Shown: positions 24,698 through 33,286 of the stretch, piece after piece
Layout: each line of letters begins with the position of its first letter
Position numbering within the stretch: position 1 is the first letter of the stretch
From: an uncultured Alphaproteobacteria bacterium
Lineage (GTDB): Bacteria; Pseudomonadota; Alphaproteobacteria; HIMB59; GCA-002718135
Reading direction: 5' to 3'
Length of the DNA: 41,758 nt
NCBI GenBank assembly: GCA_902560675.1
Contig: CACEMP010000012.1
Span: 1 to 41,758 of the forward strand
Notes under the pieces: model-generated
Told to the model about the DNA's origin: nothing
Database searches by the model: none
Seen by the model: only the letters and a program-made list of their open reading frames with translations
Position numbers and translations under genes: made by a program

Positions 24698-25647
24698 AAA
24701 ATAATATTTATAATTTACAATTAGAACTAGACGATAATTCAATTTTAAGTAATTTGTTTGGTGTTAATGATTCAAATTTAAAAATTATTGAGAAAATAAA
24801 TAATGTTAAAATATTATATAGAGGTAATAAAATAAAAATATCTGGAGAAAAAAAATCAATTTTTGAAACTAAAAAAACAATTCTAAACTTGTGTAAAGAA
24901 GCCAAAAATGGCGCTGATATAGATGAAGATAAAATTTATGATACTAGAAGTTTGGTTTCATTGAATATTAAGGAAGAAAAACAAATGGATTTATTTATAC
25001 AGACAAAGAAAAGAAAAATTATTCCTAGAACTAGTAATCAAAATACTTATTTTAAATTACTAAACTCTAAAAATATTGTATTTGCTGTTGGCCCTGCTGG
25101 TACTGGTAAAACGTATATTGCAGTCGCAAAAGCAGTCGCAGCCTTACAGGAAGGAAAAGTTAACAAAATTATTTTATCGAGACCAGCAGTTGAAGCAGGA
25201 GAAAAATTAGGATTTCTACCTGGGGATTTAAAAGAAAAAGTAGACCCTTTTTTAAGACCAATTTATGATGCTTTGTATTCTATGTTGCCATTTGAACAAG
25301 TAGAAAAAAAAATTTCAAATAACATTATTGAAATTGCACCAATTGCATTTATGCGAGGTAGAACATTAGAAGATTGTTTTATTATTTTAGACGAAGCACA
25401 AAATACTACTAAAACACAAATGAAAATGTTTTTAACAAGACTCGGTAAAAATAGTCAGATGGTTGTTGTGGGTGATATCACCCAAATTGATCTTATTAGT
25501 GAAAAAGAATCTGGATTAAAAGATGCTTTAAAAAATTTAAAAACCATAAACGAAATTGGTTTTATTGAACTTAAAGAACAAGATGTTGTTAGGCATGATT
25601 TGGTTAAAAAAATAATTAATGCATATGAAAAAAATTATAAAAGTTGA
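24685..25647 (+). CDS. phoH: PhoH-like ATPase
   Basis: This 320-residue protein has an N-terminal KH-like/linker part (to about 120) and a P-loop ATPase: VFAVGPAGTGKTYIAVAKAVAA (Walker A about 137-144), LSRPAVEAGEKLGFLPGDLKEKVDPFLRP, FIILDEAQNTTKTQMKMFLTRLG (Walker B) and VVVGDITQIDL. It belongs to the PhoH (ybeZ) family, whose gene neighbours YbeY and which is linked to RNA metabolism. Despite its name there is no Pho-box-like repeat here and the gene sits in the tRNA/ribosome operon. It overlaps miaB by 13 and ybeY by 29 bases. Confidence 0.95.
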   Translation: MPDLKNNIYNLQLELDDNSILSNLFGVNDSNLKIIEKINNVKILYRGNKIKISGEKKSIFETKKTILNLCKEAKNGADIDEDKIYDTRSLVSLNIKEEKQMDLFIQTKKRKIIPRTSNQNTYFKLLNSKNIVFAVGPAGTGKTYIAVAKAVAALQEGKVNKIILSRPAVEAGEKLGFLPGDLKEKVDPFLRPIYDALYSMLPFEQVEKKISNNIIEIAPIAFMRGRTLEDCFIILDEAQNTTKTQMKMFLTRLGKNSQMVVVGDITQIDLISEKESGLKDALKNLKTINEIGFIELKEQDVVRHDLVKKIINAYEKNYKS

Positions 25648-26101
25648 CTATTTTTTAACTTCTAAAAAATGGCCAAGAAGACTGCCTAAAATAAAAAAAA
25701 TTACTTTAAAAACAATAAAACATATGAATAAATATTTTAAAAAAAATAATATTTATTATTTGAATTTAATACTTACTGATAAGAATAAAATGAAGAAATT
25801 GAACAAATATTATAAAAATAAACATCAAGATACTGATGTTTTGACCTTTATAACTAAAAATCCAAATAAACTTCTTGGAAAATATCTATATTGTGATATT
25901 TTTTTTTCTATAGATACTATAGAAAAATATATTAAAAACAAAAATATAAATTTATATGAACATTTTAATCATTTACTAGTTCACAGTATTTTACATATAA
26001 ATGGTTATGATCACAAAAATTTGAATGAATTTAATAGGATGAAAAAAGCTGAGATAAAAATTTTAAAAAAACTTTATATTGAAAATCCTTATGAAAATTA
26101 A
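25619..26101 (+). CDS. ybeY: Endoribonuclease YbeY
   Basis: This is a 160-residue, strongly basic member of the YbeY/UPF0054 family. The zinc-binding motif is HLLVHSILHINGYDHKN (about residues 120-136), with His124, His128 and His134 in the HX3HX5H pattern. LNKYYKNKHQDTDVLTF (about 63-79) is the second conserved block. YbeY acts in 16S rRNA 3'-end maturation and ribosome quality control. The ATG at 25619 lies 29 bases inside phoH; the next ATG, at 25625, is equally possible. It shares one base with the corC start (TAATG). It is one of the most A+T-rich genes in the window. Confidence 0.92.
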   Translation: MHMKKIIKVDYFLTSKKWPRRLPKIKKITLKTIKHMNKYFKKNNIYYLNLILTDKNKMKKLNKYYKNKHQDTDVLTFITKNPNKLLGKYLYCDIFFSIDTIEKYIKNKNINLYEHFNHLLVHSILHINGYDHKNLNEFNRMKKAEIKILKKLYIENPYEN

Positions 26102-26943
26102 TGAATAATATTGATAAATCATACAATTGGAAAAACTGGATAATAAAAAAACTATTATCTAATGATTCTACTAAGGAAGATATTCTTAATTATATTGCTA
26201 ATGAGGAAACATCAAAAGAAATAAAGGATATTGATGATATAAGTGAAAAAAATTTAATCCAAAATATTTTAAAATTAAATGAAAAAAGTGTTGAGGATAT
26301 AATGGTTCCAAGAAGTGAAATTGTGGCTCTAGATCACAAACAATCATACACACAAATTTTAGATTTAATTAAAGAGGAAAGTCATTCTAGAATACCTGTT
26401 TATAAAACAAATATTGATAATGTTGTTGGTTTCTTTCACATAAAAGATTTTATAAAAACTTCCCAAGAAAATTTTGAAATTAATTCAATTTTAAGAGAAG
26501 TTCTATATGTTGCTCCAAAATCACCAATTCTAGATTTCCTAAAAACAATGCGTACCTCAAAAATACATATAGGTCTTGTTGTAGATGGTGTAGGCGGAGT
26601 AGATGGTTTAGTAACGATTGAAGATTTAGTTGAGGAAATTGTTGGAGATATTGAAGATGAACATGATGCAGAAGACGTCGATGAGTTAGTTCTTAAGAAA
26701 AGTAAAAACTTACTTCTTGTTGATGCTGCTTATAGACTAGAAGATCTCGAGAAATACTTTAAAATTAAAATATCTGTTAGTGATGACGATGAAATATTCA
26801 CTGTAGGTGGACTTGTTTATTCAAAAATTAATAGAATTCCTACAAATAATGAAACTATAAAAATGGACAACAATCTAATAATAAAGATTATAAAATCTAA
26901 TAATAGAAAAATTGAAACAGTAGAAATAAAAAAAAATAATTGA
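26101..26943 (+). CDS. corC: CBS-pair/CorC_HlyC domain protein CorC
   Basis: This 280-residue soluble protein has the N-terminal region EKSVEDIMVPRSEIVALD (about 64-81) opening a tandem CBS pair. It continues with HSRIPVYKTNIDNVVGFFHIKD and GLVVDGVGGVDGLVTIEDLVEEIVGDIEDEHD (about 160-190), then a C-terminal transporter-associated CorC_HlyC domain. There is no membrane domain, so this is the CorC (YbeX) type rather than a TlyC/CNNM channel. It is conserved between ybeY and lnt in many proteobacteria; roles in magnesium efflux and ribosome metabolism have been proposed. It starts in TAATG with ybeY and ends in ATTGA with lnt. Confidence 0.93.
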   Translation: MNNIDKSYNWKNWIIKKLLSNDSTKEDILNYIANEETSKEIKDIDDISEKNLIQNILKLNEKSVEDIMVPRSEIVALDHKQSYTQILDLIKEESHSRIPVYKTNIDNVVGFFHIKDFIKTSQENFEINSILREVLYVAPKSPILDFLKTMRTSKIHIGLVVDGVGGVDGLVTIEDLVEEIVGDIEDEHDAEDVDELVLKKSKNLLLVDAAYRLEDLEKYFKIKISVSDDDEIFTVGGLVYSKINRIPTNNETIKMDNNLIIKIIKSNNRKIETVEIKKNN

Positions 26944-28397
26944 ATACATTAAAATTCGTAATTTTTGGTTTTTTATTCTCTTTACTTTTCCCTCCTTATT
27001 TTATTACACCTTTGGCTTTTGTTATCTTTCCATATATTTGTTATTTTTTTGAAAATAAGGCAAAGCAATACAGTAAATTAAAAATATTTTTGTATATTTT
27101 TAGCTTTGGATTTGCTTTTTTTTTAAGTTTTCTATTTTGGATTAAAGAACCATTTTTTGTATTTGATGAAACGAAAAATTATTTTTATTTCTCGTTTTTA
27201 TTAATCTTGATTTTATCATTAATTTTCACAATATTATTTTTTACAATTTATAATTTAATTGGTTTCATTAATATAGTTTTTTTAATACCATTAATTTTTG
27301 TTATATTCGAATATATTATTTCAAATTTAATATATGGTTTTCCATGGATCACTTTTTCTCTTATAATTTCTAACCTGGATTTCCTATCATTAATTTTTAA
27401 ACATTTTGGAACATTAGTTACTAGTTATCTTGTTCTTCAAATATTTTGCCTTCCTTATCTCTTTATACGAAATCGATATTTTAGTTTTGAAATGAGATAT
27501 ATAATCTTAGTACTACTACTTCCATTAATATCTATTTATTTAATTCATATTTTATTTTTTAACCATCACACATTTATTAAAACTATAAAATTTGAATTAT
27601 TTCAATTAAATTATGAGGCTAACTTTAAAAAGAAAAATTCTGAAGAAAGAATGATCGAAATAGTAGACAAAATAAATGAAAGTAATTCAGATGTATTAAT
27701 CTTTGCTGAGAATAATTTTCCTTTTATAATAAATGACACAAGTATAAAGAAAATTAAAGATATATTAAAAAAAAATCAAACAGTAATCATTGGTGGGACA
27801 AAAAAAGAAAATAATAAATATTATAATACTTTAATAAATATTGAATCTGAGAATACACAATCATTTGACAAAAAAATCCTTGTTCCATTTGGTGAGTTTT
27901 TGCCATTTAGAAATTATTTTAAATTTATGGAAAACATTTCTGGTATGAATGATTACAGTATAGGAACAAAGAAAAGATTAATCCATCTTAATAAGCAATT
28001 AAGTTACATACCAGTGATTTGTTATGAAATAATTTTTTATTCAAAACTAGTAAACAAAATAAATTATAATAGTGATTTTATAGTAAACATAACAAATGAT
28101 ATCTGGTTTGGTACCTTACGAGGCCCATATCAACATTTTTATTTAACAAAGATTCGAGCTGCTGAGTTAAATAAAATAATTTTAAGAGTCTCGAATAATG
28201 GAATTTCTGCAATAATAAATCAAAATGGTAAAATTTTAAAAAAAACAGAGTTAAATAAATATGATCATCTAATTGTTAATATAGATATTAATAAAAATAA
28301 TAGTTTTTACAGTACACATTTCATATTAAAAATTTATCTATTTTTAAATTTTATATTATTAACTTTAATTTATTACAGAAAAAATAATGAATTTTAA
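26940..28397 (+). CDS. lnt: Apolipoprotein N-acyltransferase
   Basis: This 485-residue inner-membrane enzyme adds the third acyl chain to lipoproteins. The N-terminal 215 residues hold about seven hydrophobic helices, the C-terminal part a nitrilase-like domain, and one helix closes the protein. The Glu-Lys-Cys triad is visible in LIFAENNFPF, KKILVPFGEFLPF and IPVICYEIIF; the family sequence ITNDIWFGTLRGPYQHFYLTKIRAAE follows. The start is TTG at 26940, overlapping the corC TGA (ATTGA); the hydrophobic N terminus begins at once, which supports it. It overlaps trmB by 11 bases. Phe, Ile, Asn and Lys are very frequent, as expected from the base composition. Confidence 0.94.
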   Translation: MNTLKFVIFGFLFSLLFPPYFITPLAFVIFPYICYFFENKAKQYSKLKIFLYIFSFGFAFFLSFLFWIKEPFFVFDETKNYFYFSFLLILILSLIFTILFFTIYNLIGFINIVFLIPLIFVIFEYIISNLIYGFPWITFSLIISNLDFLSLIFKHFGTLVTSYLVLQIFCLPYLFIRNRYFSFEMRYIILVLLLPLISIYLIHILFFNHHTFIKTIKFELFQLNYEANFKKKNSEERMIEIVDKINESNSDVLIFAENNFPFIINDTSIKKIKDILKKNQTVIIGGTKKENNKYYNTLINIESENTQSFDKKILVPFGEFLPFRNYFKFMENISGMNDYSIGTKKRLIHLNKQLSYIPVICYEIIFYSKLVNKINYNSDFIVNITNDIWFGTLRGPYQHFYLTKIRAAELNKIILRVSNNGISAIINQNGKILKKTELNKYDHLIVNIDINKNNSFYSTHFILKIYLFLNFILLTLIYYRKNNEF

Positions 28398-29046
28398 AAA
28401 ATTTGAACATAGATTATTTGGCAGAACTAGAGGAAGAAGCAAAAAAAAAATTAATATTAAAAGTTATTTAAATCTTACTGAAAAATTTATTATAAAAAAA
28501 TTAAAAAATAACGAAGAATATATTTTAGATATTGGTTCAGGTTATGGAGAAACTAGTACATATTTATCAAATAAATTTCCAAATAAATTGATTATATCTT
28601 GTGAAAAATATATTGATGGAAATCTTAATCTTTACAGAAATATTGAAAGTTTAAAATTGAAAAACCTGCGTATTTATCCGGGAAATGTAAATAATATTTT
28701 AGATCAAAATATAAAAAGTCAATATTTTAGTTTAGTATTTATATTTTTTCCTGATCCATGGCCTAAAAGAAGACACTGGAAAAGAAGACTTATCAATGTA
28801 GAATTTCTAAAAAAAATTCACACTTATTTAAAAAAAGGTGCTGAAATTCATATTGCCACTGATTCAATTTCATACAGTAGACAAATCTTTCAAGTATTAT
28901 TTGAAACCAAAAATTTATATAAATTTATAAATCAAAATGAGATTTATTTAGGAATCAAAGATTATTATAATATTGAGACAAAATATTATAAAAAGGCAAT
29001 CATTTCCGGAAGAAATCCAATATTGTATATTTTAAGAAAATTATAA
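28387..29046 (+). CDS. trmB: tRNA (guanine-N7)-methyltransferase TrmB
   Basis: This 219-residue class I methyltransferase forms m7G46 in tRNA. Motif I is ILDIGSGYGETSTYLS (about 46-61). The TrmB signature FIFFPDPWPKRRHWKRRLIN (about 117-136) is intact, followed by KKGAEIHIATDSISYSRQI. The N terminus RLFGRTRGRSKK is also typical. Ten consecutive A at 28441-28450 lie early in the frame, a possible slippage or sequencing-error site, but the frame is intact. This is the last gene of the overlapping run; a hairpin and T-run lie 40 bases downstream. Confidence 0.95.
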   Translation: MNFKKFEHRLFGRTRGRSKKKINIKSYLNLTEKFIIKKLKNNEEYILDIGSGYGETSTYLSNKFPNKLIISCEKYIDGNLNLYRNIESLKLKNLRIYPGNVNNILDQNIKSQYFSLVFIFFPDPWPKRRHWKRRLINVEFLKKIHTYLKKGAEIHIATDSISYSRQIFQVLFETKNLYKFINQNEIYLGIKDYYNIETKYYKKAIISGRNPILYILRKL

Positions 29047-29074
29047 GCTTGTATTTTTACGTATTTTAAATATA

Positions 29075-29112
29075 TGGGATAATATTAAGGTGGGTTATCC
29101 CACCTTTTTTTT
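29075..29112 (+). promoter_or_regulatory. Putative attenuator in the nusA leader
   Basis: The terminator helix is AAGGTGGG (29087-29094) with CCCACCTT (29099-29106) around a four-base loop, followed by T through 29112. A competing helix pairs TGGGATAA (29075-29082) exactly with TTATCCCA (29095-29102), which includes the loop and part of the terminator's 3' arm, so both cannot form at once. The nusA ATG is six bases after the T-run. This is the classical layout of an antiterminator/terminator switch; what sets it is unknown. TATAAT at 29112-29117 is probably chance. Confidence 0.65.
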
Positions 29113-29118
29113 ATAATT

Positions 29119-30651
29119 ATGGCCAAAAAAAAATTTAACGTAATTAAAGAAGAAATGCTGCAAGTAGCATCAAATGTTGCTTTGGAAAAAAATATAGATC
29201 AAGATTCAGTATTTGCTGCTATGGAGCAAGCCCTTGAAAAAGCAGCTAGAGTTAAATATGGTCAAGAAATAGATATTAGAGTTTCAATTGACAGGAATAC
29301 AGGAGATTTTAAGTTATCATCATATTTAGAAGTTGTTAATGAAATACAAGAAGAGTTTCAAGCAAGGCAAATATTGCTTAATGAAGCTACAAAAATTAAC
29401 TCTGATATTAAAATAGGTGAATTTCTAATTAAAGAATTGCCTCCAATTGAATTAGGAAGAGTTGCTGCTCAAAATGCCAAAGGAGTAATAATTCAAAAAG
29501 TTCGTGAGGCAGATAAATCTAATCAATATGAAGAATATAAAGACAAAGTTGGAGAAATTGCTGTTGGGATAGTTAAAAGAATAGAATTTGGAAATTTAAT
29601 TGTTGATTTAGGAAAAAGTGAAGCAATTATTAAACGTGAGGAGTTAATTCCAAGAGAAACTTTTAAAAATGGCGACAGAGTTAGAGCATATATTTATGAA
29701 GTAAAAAATGACTTAAAAGGTTATCAGGTTTTTTTATCTAGAACACACCCACAATTTTTGTCCAAACTTTTCTTTCAAGAAGTCCCAGAAATTTATGAAG
29801 GTGTAATTGTTGTAAAAAGTGTTGCTAGAGACCCGGGTTCAAGAGCAAAAATTAGTGTATTTACAGAAGATTCAACTATTGATCCAGTGGGTGCCTGTGT
29901 TGGTATGAGAGGCTCAAGAGTTCAAGCAGTTGTTAATGAGCTTCAAGGTGAGAAGATAGATATTGTGACTTGGTCTGAAAACCAAGCATCTTTTTTAGCT
30001 AATGCATTAGCTCCTGCAGAGGTAACCAAAATTTTTCTATTTGAAGAAAAAAATAAAGTTGAGGTAGTCATTCCAGATGATCAACTTAGCCTTGCAATTG
30101 GAAGAAAAGGTCAAAATGTAAAATTAGCATCAAATCTAACTAACTTAGAGATAGATATTTTAACAGAGGAAGAAGAATCAGAAAGAAGACAACAAGAATT
30201 TAAAGAAAAAAGCCAAATGTTGTCTGAATTGTTAGATGTTGAAGATGTTATTGCTCAACTCTTAGTAACAGATGGATATATAACAGTTGAGTCAGTAGCT
30301 TCTGAAACACTTGAAAATATTGAAAAAATTGAAGGTTTTGACTCTGAACTTGCTAGCGAAATTTTAAATAGGGCAAATGCTTATTTAAAAGAACAAGACG
30401 AAAAAAATAAAAAATTAATTGAAGAAAAAATTAAAGATGAAAAACTCATTAACTTAAAAGGTATGAATACTAAAATTCTAGCAGAATTAGCTAAATCTAA
30501 TATATTTACATTAAATGATTTTGCAGACTTAGCCACATTCGAATTAATTGATAAAGAAGAGGGTATTTTAAAAAATTTTGATTTAGAGGAAAGTTTTGTT
30601 AATGAAATGATTATGGCCGCTAGAGAAAATTGGTTCAATGAAAATAACTAA
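29119..30651 (+). CDS. nusA: Transcription termination/antitermination factor NusA
   Basis: This 510-residue NusA has an N-terminal RNA-polymerase-binding domain to about residue 130 and an S1 domain (GEIAVGIVKRIEFGNLIVDLG, about 147-167). Two KH domains follow, with KISVFTEDSTIDPVGACVGMRGSRVQAV and EVVIPDDQLSLAIGRKGQNVKLAS. Acidic-repeat-like C-terminal helix-hairpin-helix units close the protein, as in other Alphaproteobacteria. The start at 29119 gives the family's usual N terminus; a later ATG at 29155 is less likely. No Shine-Dalgarno sequence precedes the ATG, only the hairpin's T-run. rimP is not between trmB and nusA, and no ylxR-type gene lies before infB. nusA and infB are nine bases apart. 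Confidence 0.97.
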   Translation: MAKKKFNVIKEEMLQVASNVALEKNIDQDSVFAAMEQALEKAARVKYGQEIDIRVSIDRNTGDFKLSSYLEVVNEIQEEFQARQILLNEATKINSDIKIGEFLIKELPPIELGRVAAQNAKGVIIQKVREADKSNQYEEYKDKVGEIAVGIVKRIEFGNLIVDLGKSEAIIKREELIPRETFKNGDRVRAYIYEVKNDLKGYQVFLSRTHPQFLSKLFFQEVPEIYEGVIVVKSVARDPGSRAKISVFTEDSTIDPVGACVGMRGSRVQAVVNELQGEKIDIVTWSENQASFLANALAPAEVTKIFLFEEKNKVEVVIPDDQLSLAIGRKGQNVKLASNLTNLEIDILTEEEESERRQQEFKEKSQMLSELLDVEDVIAQLLVTDGYITVESVASETLENIEKIEGFDSELASEILNRANAYLKEQDEKNKKLIEEKIKDEKLINLKGMNTKILAELAKSNIFTLNDFADLATFELIDKEEGILKNFDLEESFVNEMIMAARENWFNENN

Positions 30652-30660
30652 GGATTTAAA

Positions 30661-32901
30661 TTGGAAAAAGAAAAAACTAAAAAAAAGAAACCACTTAAAC
30701 TTTCATCATCTGGAAGACTTCAGATAAGAAAAAATTTAGGTCCTACAGGGGATAAATCCAGATCAGGTGGTAATAAAAAAACTATTCAAATTGTTTTTAA
30801 AAATAAAAACAATCAACAGAAAAGTTCATCCACAGCACAGTCAAATTTTCGAGGATCATCAAGTCTTAGAACTCCTAGGCAAAACTTAACTCAACCTGTA
30901 TCTAATTTTGGTTCTCCAACTAAAAATAAAAATTTTGAAAATAAAAAAAATAAGATTAATGATGCTAAAAAAAATCAGCCTAAGAAATCTACATTAAAGC
31001 CGTTAGAAGATGATTTTAGCAAACTTGATGCAAAGAAAATTCTAGAACAAGAAGAACAAGAATTTGATAAATTTCCAAGCCTTGCAAAGTTAAAAAGAGC
31101 AAGAGAAAAAGAAAAACTTAAATCAAACTTAGATGACCAAGAAAATAAAATTTCAAGAGAAGTCTCAATTCCAGATATAATTACTGTTCAAGAATTAGCT
31201 AATAGAATGGCAGAAAAAACCGCTGATGTTGTTAAAACTCTTATGAAGCTGGGTGTTATGGCTAATGCTACTCAATCATTAGAGGCAGATACAGCTCAGT
31301 TAGTTGCTGAAGAGTTAGGTCATAAAGTATTACTCATAAAAGACGATGATATCTTAAATGACATAAAAGATTATGAAGATAATAATAGTTCTTTGATTAA
31401 AAGACCTCCCGTGGTTACAATAATGGGTCATGTTGATCATGGTAAAACAAGTTTACTTGATTCTTTCAGAGAGTCTAATGTTGTATCAGGTGAAGCTGGA
31501 GGCATAACCCAACACATAGGAGCTTATCAAATTAATAACAATGGAAAAAAAATTACCTTTATTGATACCCCTGGTCATGCTGCATTCTCAAATATGAGAG
31601 CAAGAGGTTCATTAACTACAGATATAATTATACTAGTTGTAGCTGCTGATGATGGAATTAAGCCACAAACTATTGAATCTATCGCACATGCAAAATCTGC
31701 AAAAGTCCCTATTATTGTGGCTATTAATAAGACAGATTTACCTAACTCTAACCCTGAAAAAATAAGAAATGATCTTCTAAATCATGAAGTTATAGTTGAA
31801 AAGTTAAGTGGAGATGTATTAGACATAGAGGTTTCTGCACTAAAAAAAACTAACTTAGATAAACTTGAAGAGGCTATTCATTTACAAGCAGATATACTAG
31901 ATTTAAAAGCCAACCCCAACAGATCTGCAAGAGGGGTAATTATTGAGTCTAAGCTTGAAAAAGGAAGAGGATCGGTTGCAACAGTATTGGTTCAAAAGGG
32001 TACTCTAAAAGTTAGTGATATTTTTGTATCTGGTTCTGAATGGGGGAAAGTTAAAGCTCTAATTGATGATAAAGGCAATAATATCAAAACAGCTGAACCA
32101 TCAGTTCCTGTTGAGGTACTTGGTTTTGATTCTAATCCATTAGCAGGAGATGATTTTATAGTTGTTGATAGTGAAGCTGCTGCTAGAAAAATTGCAGAAT
32201 ATAGAACTAGTAAATTACAAATTCAGAAAAATACTGTTGTTAAAACAAATGTAGAAGAGATGTTTGCACAAATTAACAAAGGTGAAGCAACTAGCCTACC
32301 TGTAGTTATAAAAACTGACGTCCAAGGATCCGCTGAAGCAATTGATAATTCAATTTCAAAGCTATCTACAGAAGAAGTAAAGGTAGATGTTATCCTTAAA
32401 GGTGTAGGAGCAATTACGGAAAGCGATGTAGCACTTGCTGGCTCTAGCAACGGTTTTATAGTTGGTTTCAATGTTAGAGCTCTTCCTCATGCAAGAGATG
32501 TTGCAAAAAGAGATGGTGTTGACATAAAATATTATTCAATAATTTATGAACTTATTGATGATGTCAAAAATCTTTTATCTGGTTTATTGAAACCAGAAAT
32601 ATCTGAAAAAATAACCGGCAACGTAGAAATAAGAGAAGTATTTAATATTTCTAAAATTGGTAATATAGCCGGCTGTATGGTTAAGGATGGATATATATCA
32701 AGAAAGTCTCAAATAAGAATATTGCGTGATAGTATCGTAATTCATAAAGGTCAAATTTCAAGTTTAAAACGATTTAAAGAAGAAGTTCCTGAGGTTAAAT
32801 CTGGCTTTGAATGTGGAGTTATGATTGAAAACTTTAGTGATATTAAAATTGGAGATATAATAGAAACTTTTGAAGAAGTATCAAAAAATAGAAAATTATA
32901 A
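30661..32901 (+). CDS. infB: Translation initiation factor IF-2
   Basis: This 746-residue initiation GTPase brings fMet-tRNA to the 30S subunit. It has a short basic N-terminal region (to about 165), the IF2_N domain near 175-225, then the G domain: VTIMGHVDHGKTSLLD (G1), GGITQHIGAYQ (G2), DTPGHAAFSNMRARG (G3) and INKTDLP (G4). IF-2 domains II, III and IV follow, ending with a tRNA-binding C domain. The start is TTG at 30661, supported by AAGGA at 30650-30654 with six bases of spacing. The N-terminal part is compact compared with the 850-1000 residues usual in larger Alphaproteobacteria, consistent with genome streamlining. Confidence 0.97.
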   Translation: MEKEKTKKKKPLKLSSSGRLQIRKNLGPTGDKSRSGGNKKTIQIVFKNKNNQQKSSSTAQSNFRGSSSLRTPRQNLTQPVSNFGSPTKNKNFENKKNKINDAKKNQPKKSTLKPLEDDFSKLDAKKILEQEEQEFDKFPSLAKLKRAREKEKLKSNLDDQENKISREVSIPDIITVQELANRMAEKTADVVKTLMKLGVMANATQSLEADTAQLVAEELGHKVLLIKDDDILNDIKDYEDNNSSLIKRPPVVTIMGHVDHGKTSLLDSFRESNVVSGEAGGITQHIGAYQINNNGKKITFIDTPGHAAFSNMRARGSLTTDIIILVVAADDGIKPQTIESIAHAKSAKVPIIVAINKTDLPNSNPEKIRNDLLNHEVIVEKLSGDVLDIEVSALKKTNLDKLEEAIHLQADILDLKANPNRSARGVIIESKLEKGRGSVATVLVQKGTLKVSDIFVSGSEWGKVKALIDDKGNNIKTAEPSVPVEVLGFDSNPLAGDDFIVVDSEAAARKIAEYRTSKLQIQKNTVVKTNVEEMFAQINKGEATSLPVVIKTDVQGSAEAIDNSISKLSTEEVKVDVILKGVGAITESDVALAGSSNGFIVGFNVRALPHARDVAKRDGVDIKYYSIIYELIDDVKNLLSGLLKPEISEKITGNVEIREVFNISKIGNIAGCMVKDGYISRKSQIRILRDSIVIHKGQISSLKRFKEEVPEVKSGFECGVMIENFSDIKIGDIIETFEEVSKNRKL

Positions 32902-32917
32902 ATGATAAATACCATCA

Positions 32918-33286
32918 ATGGATACTCAAAGACAGATAAGATTTGGAGAATTAATTAGATCAATTATTAGTGACTGCTTATTAAAAGAAGATTTTTATAA
33001 TGATGATATAAACTCTTCATCAATAACAGTATCATTTGTAAAAATGTCTAAAGACTTAAAAATTGCCAATGTATATTTTATGCCATTAGGAGGTTTAAAT
33101 AAGGAAATTGTTTTACAAAACCTAAAAGATAAAAAATATATTTTTCAGAAATTTTTGTCACAAGCCAAGTTACAATCTAAGTTTACTCCTAGATTATTTT
33201 TTTATCTAGATGACACATTCGATGAAGCTCAAAAAATAGAGAAACTACTTTTAAATAAAAAGGTTTTAAGAGATATTAAGGAATGA
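32918..33286 (+). CDS. rbfA: 30S ribosome-binding factor RbfA
   Basis: This 122-residue KH-like protein helps mature the 5' end of 16S rRNA. The N terminus RQIRFGELIRSIISDCL (residues 4-20) is typical RbfA. The central ITVSFVKMSKDLKIANVYFMPLGG block (about 37-60) and the C-terminal FTPRLFFYLDDTFDEAQKIEKLL (about 88-110) match the family well. It lies between infB (16-base gap) and truB (ATGA overlap at 33283-33286), as in most bacteria. Confidence 0.93.
   Translation: MDTQRQIRFGELIRSIISDCLLKEDFYNDDINSSSITVSFVKMSKDLKIANVYFMPLGGLNKEIVLQNLKDKKYIFQKFLSQAKLQSKFTPRLFFYLDDTFDEAQKIEKLLLNKKVLRDIKE

Noticed and set aside
24685-25647. PhoH as a member of the Pho regulon
   Set aside because: The name is historical; the gene sits in the miaB-ybeY operon and has no Pho-box-like repeat nearby.
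28441-28450. Programmed slippage at the A10 tract in trmB
   Set aside because: The zero frame encodes a complete TrmB, and the alternative frames give no product of interest.
29112-29117. Perfect TATAAT just before the nusA ATG as a nusA promoter
   Set aside because: The transcription start would fall inside the coding sequence, past the start codon that best fits the family; the hexamer arises naturally at the end of the T-run.
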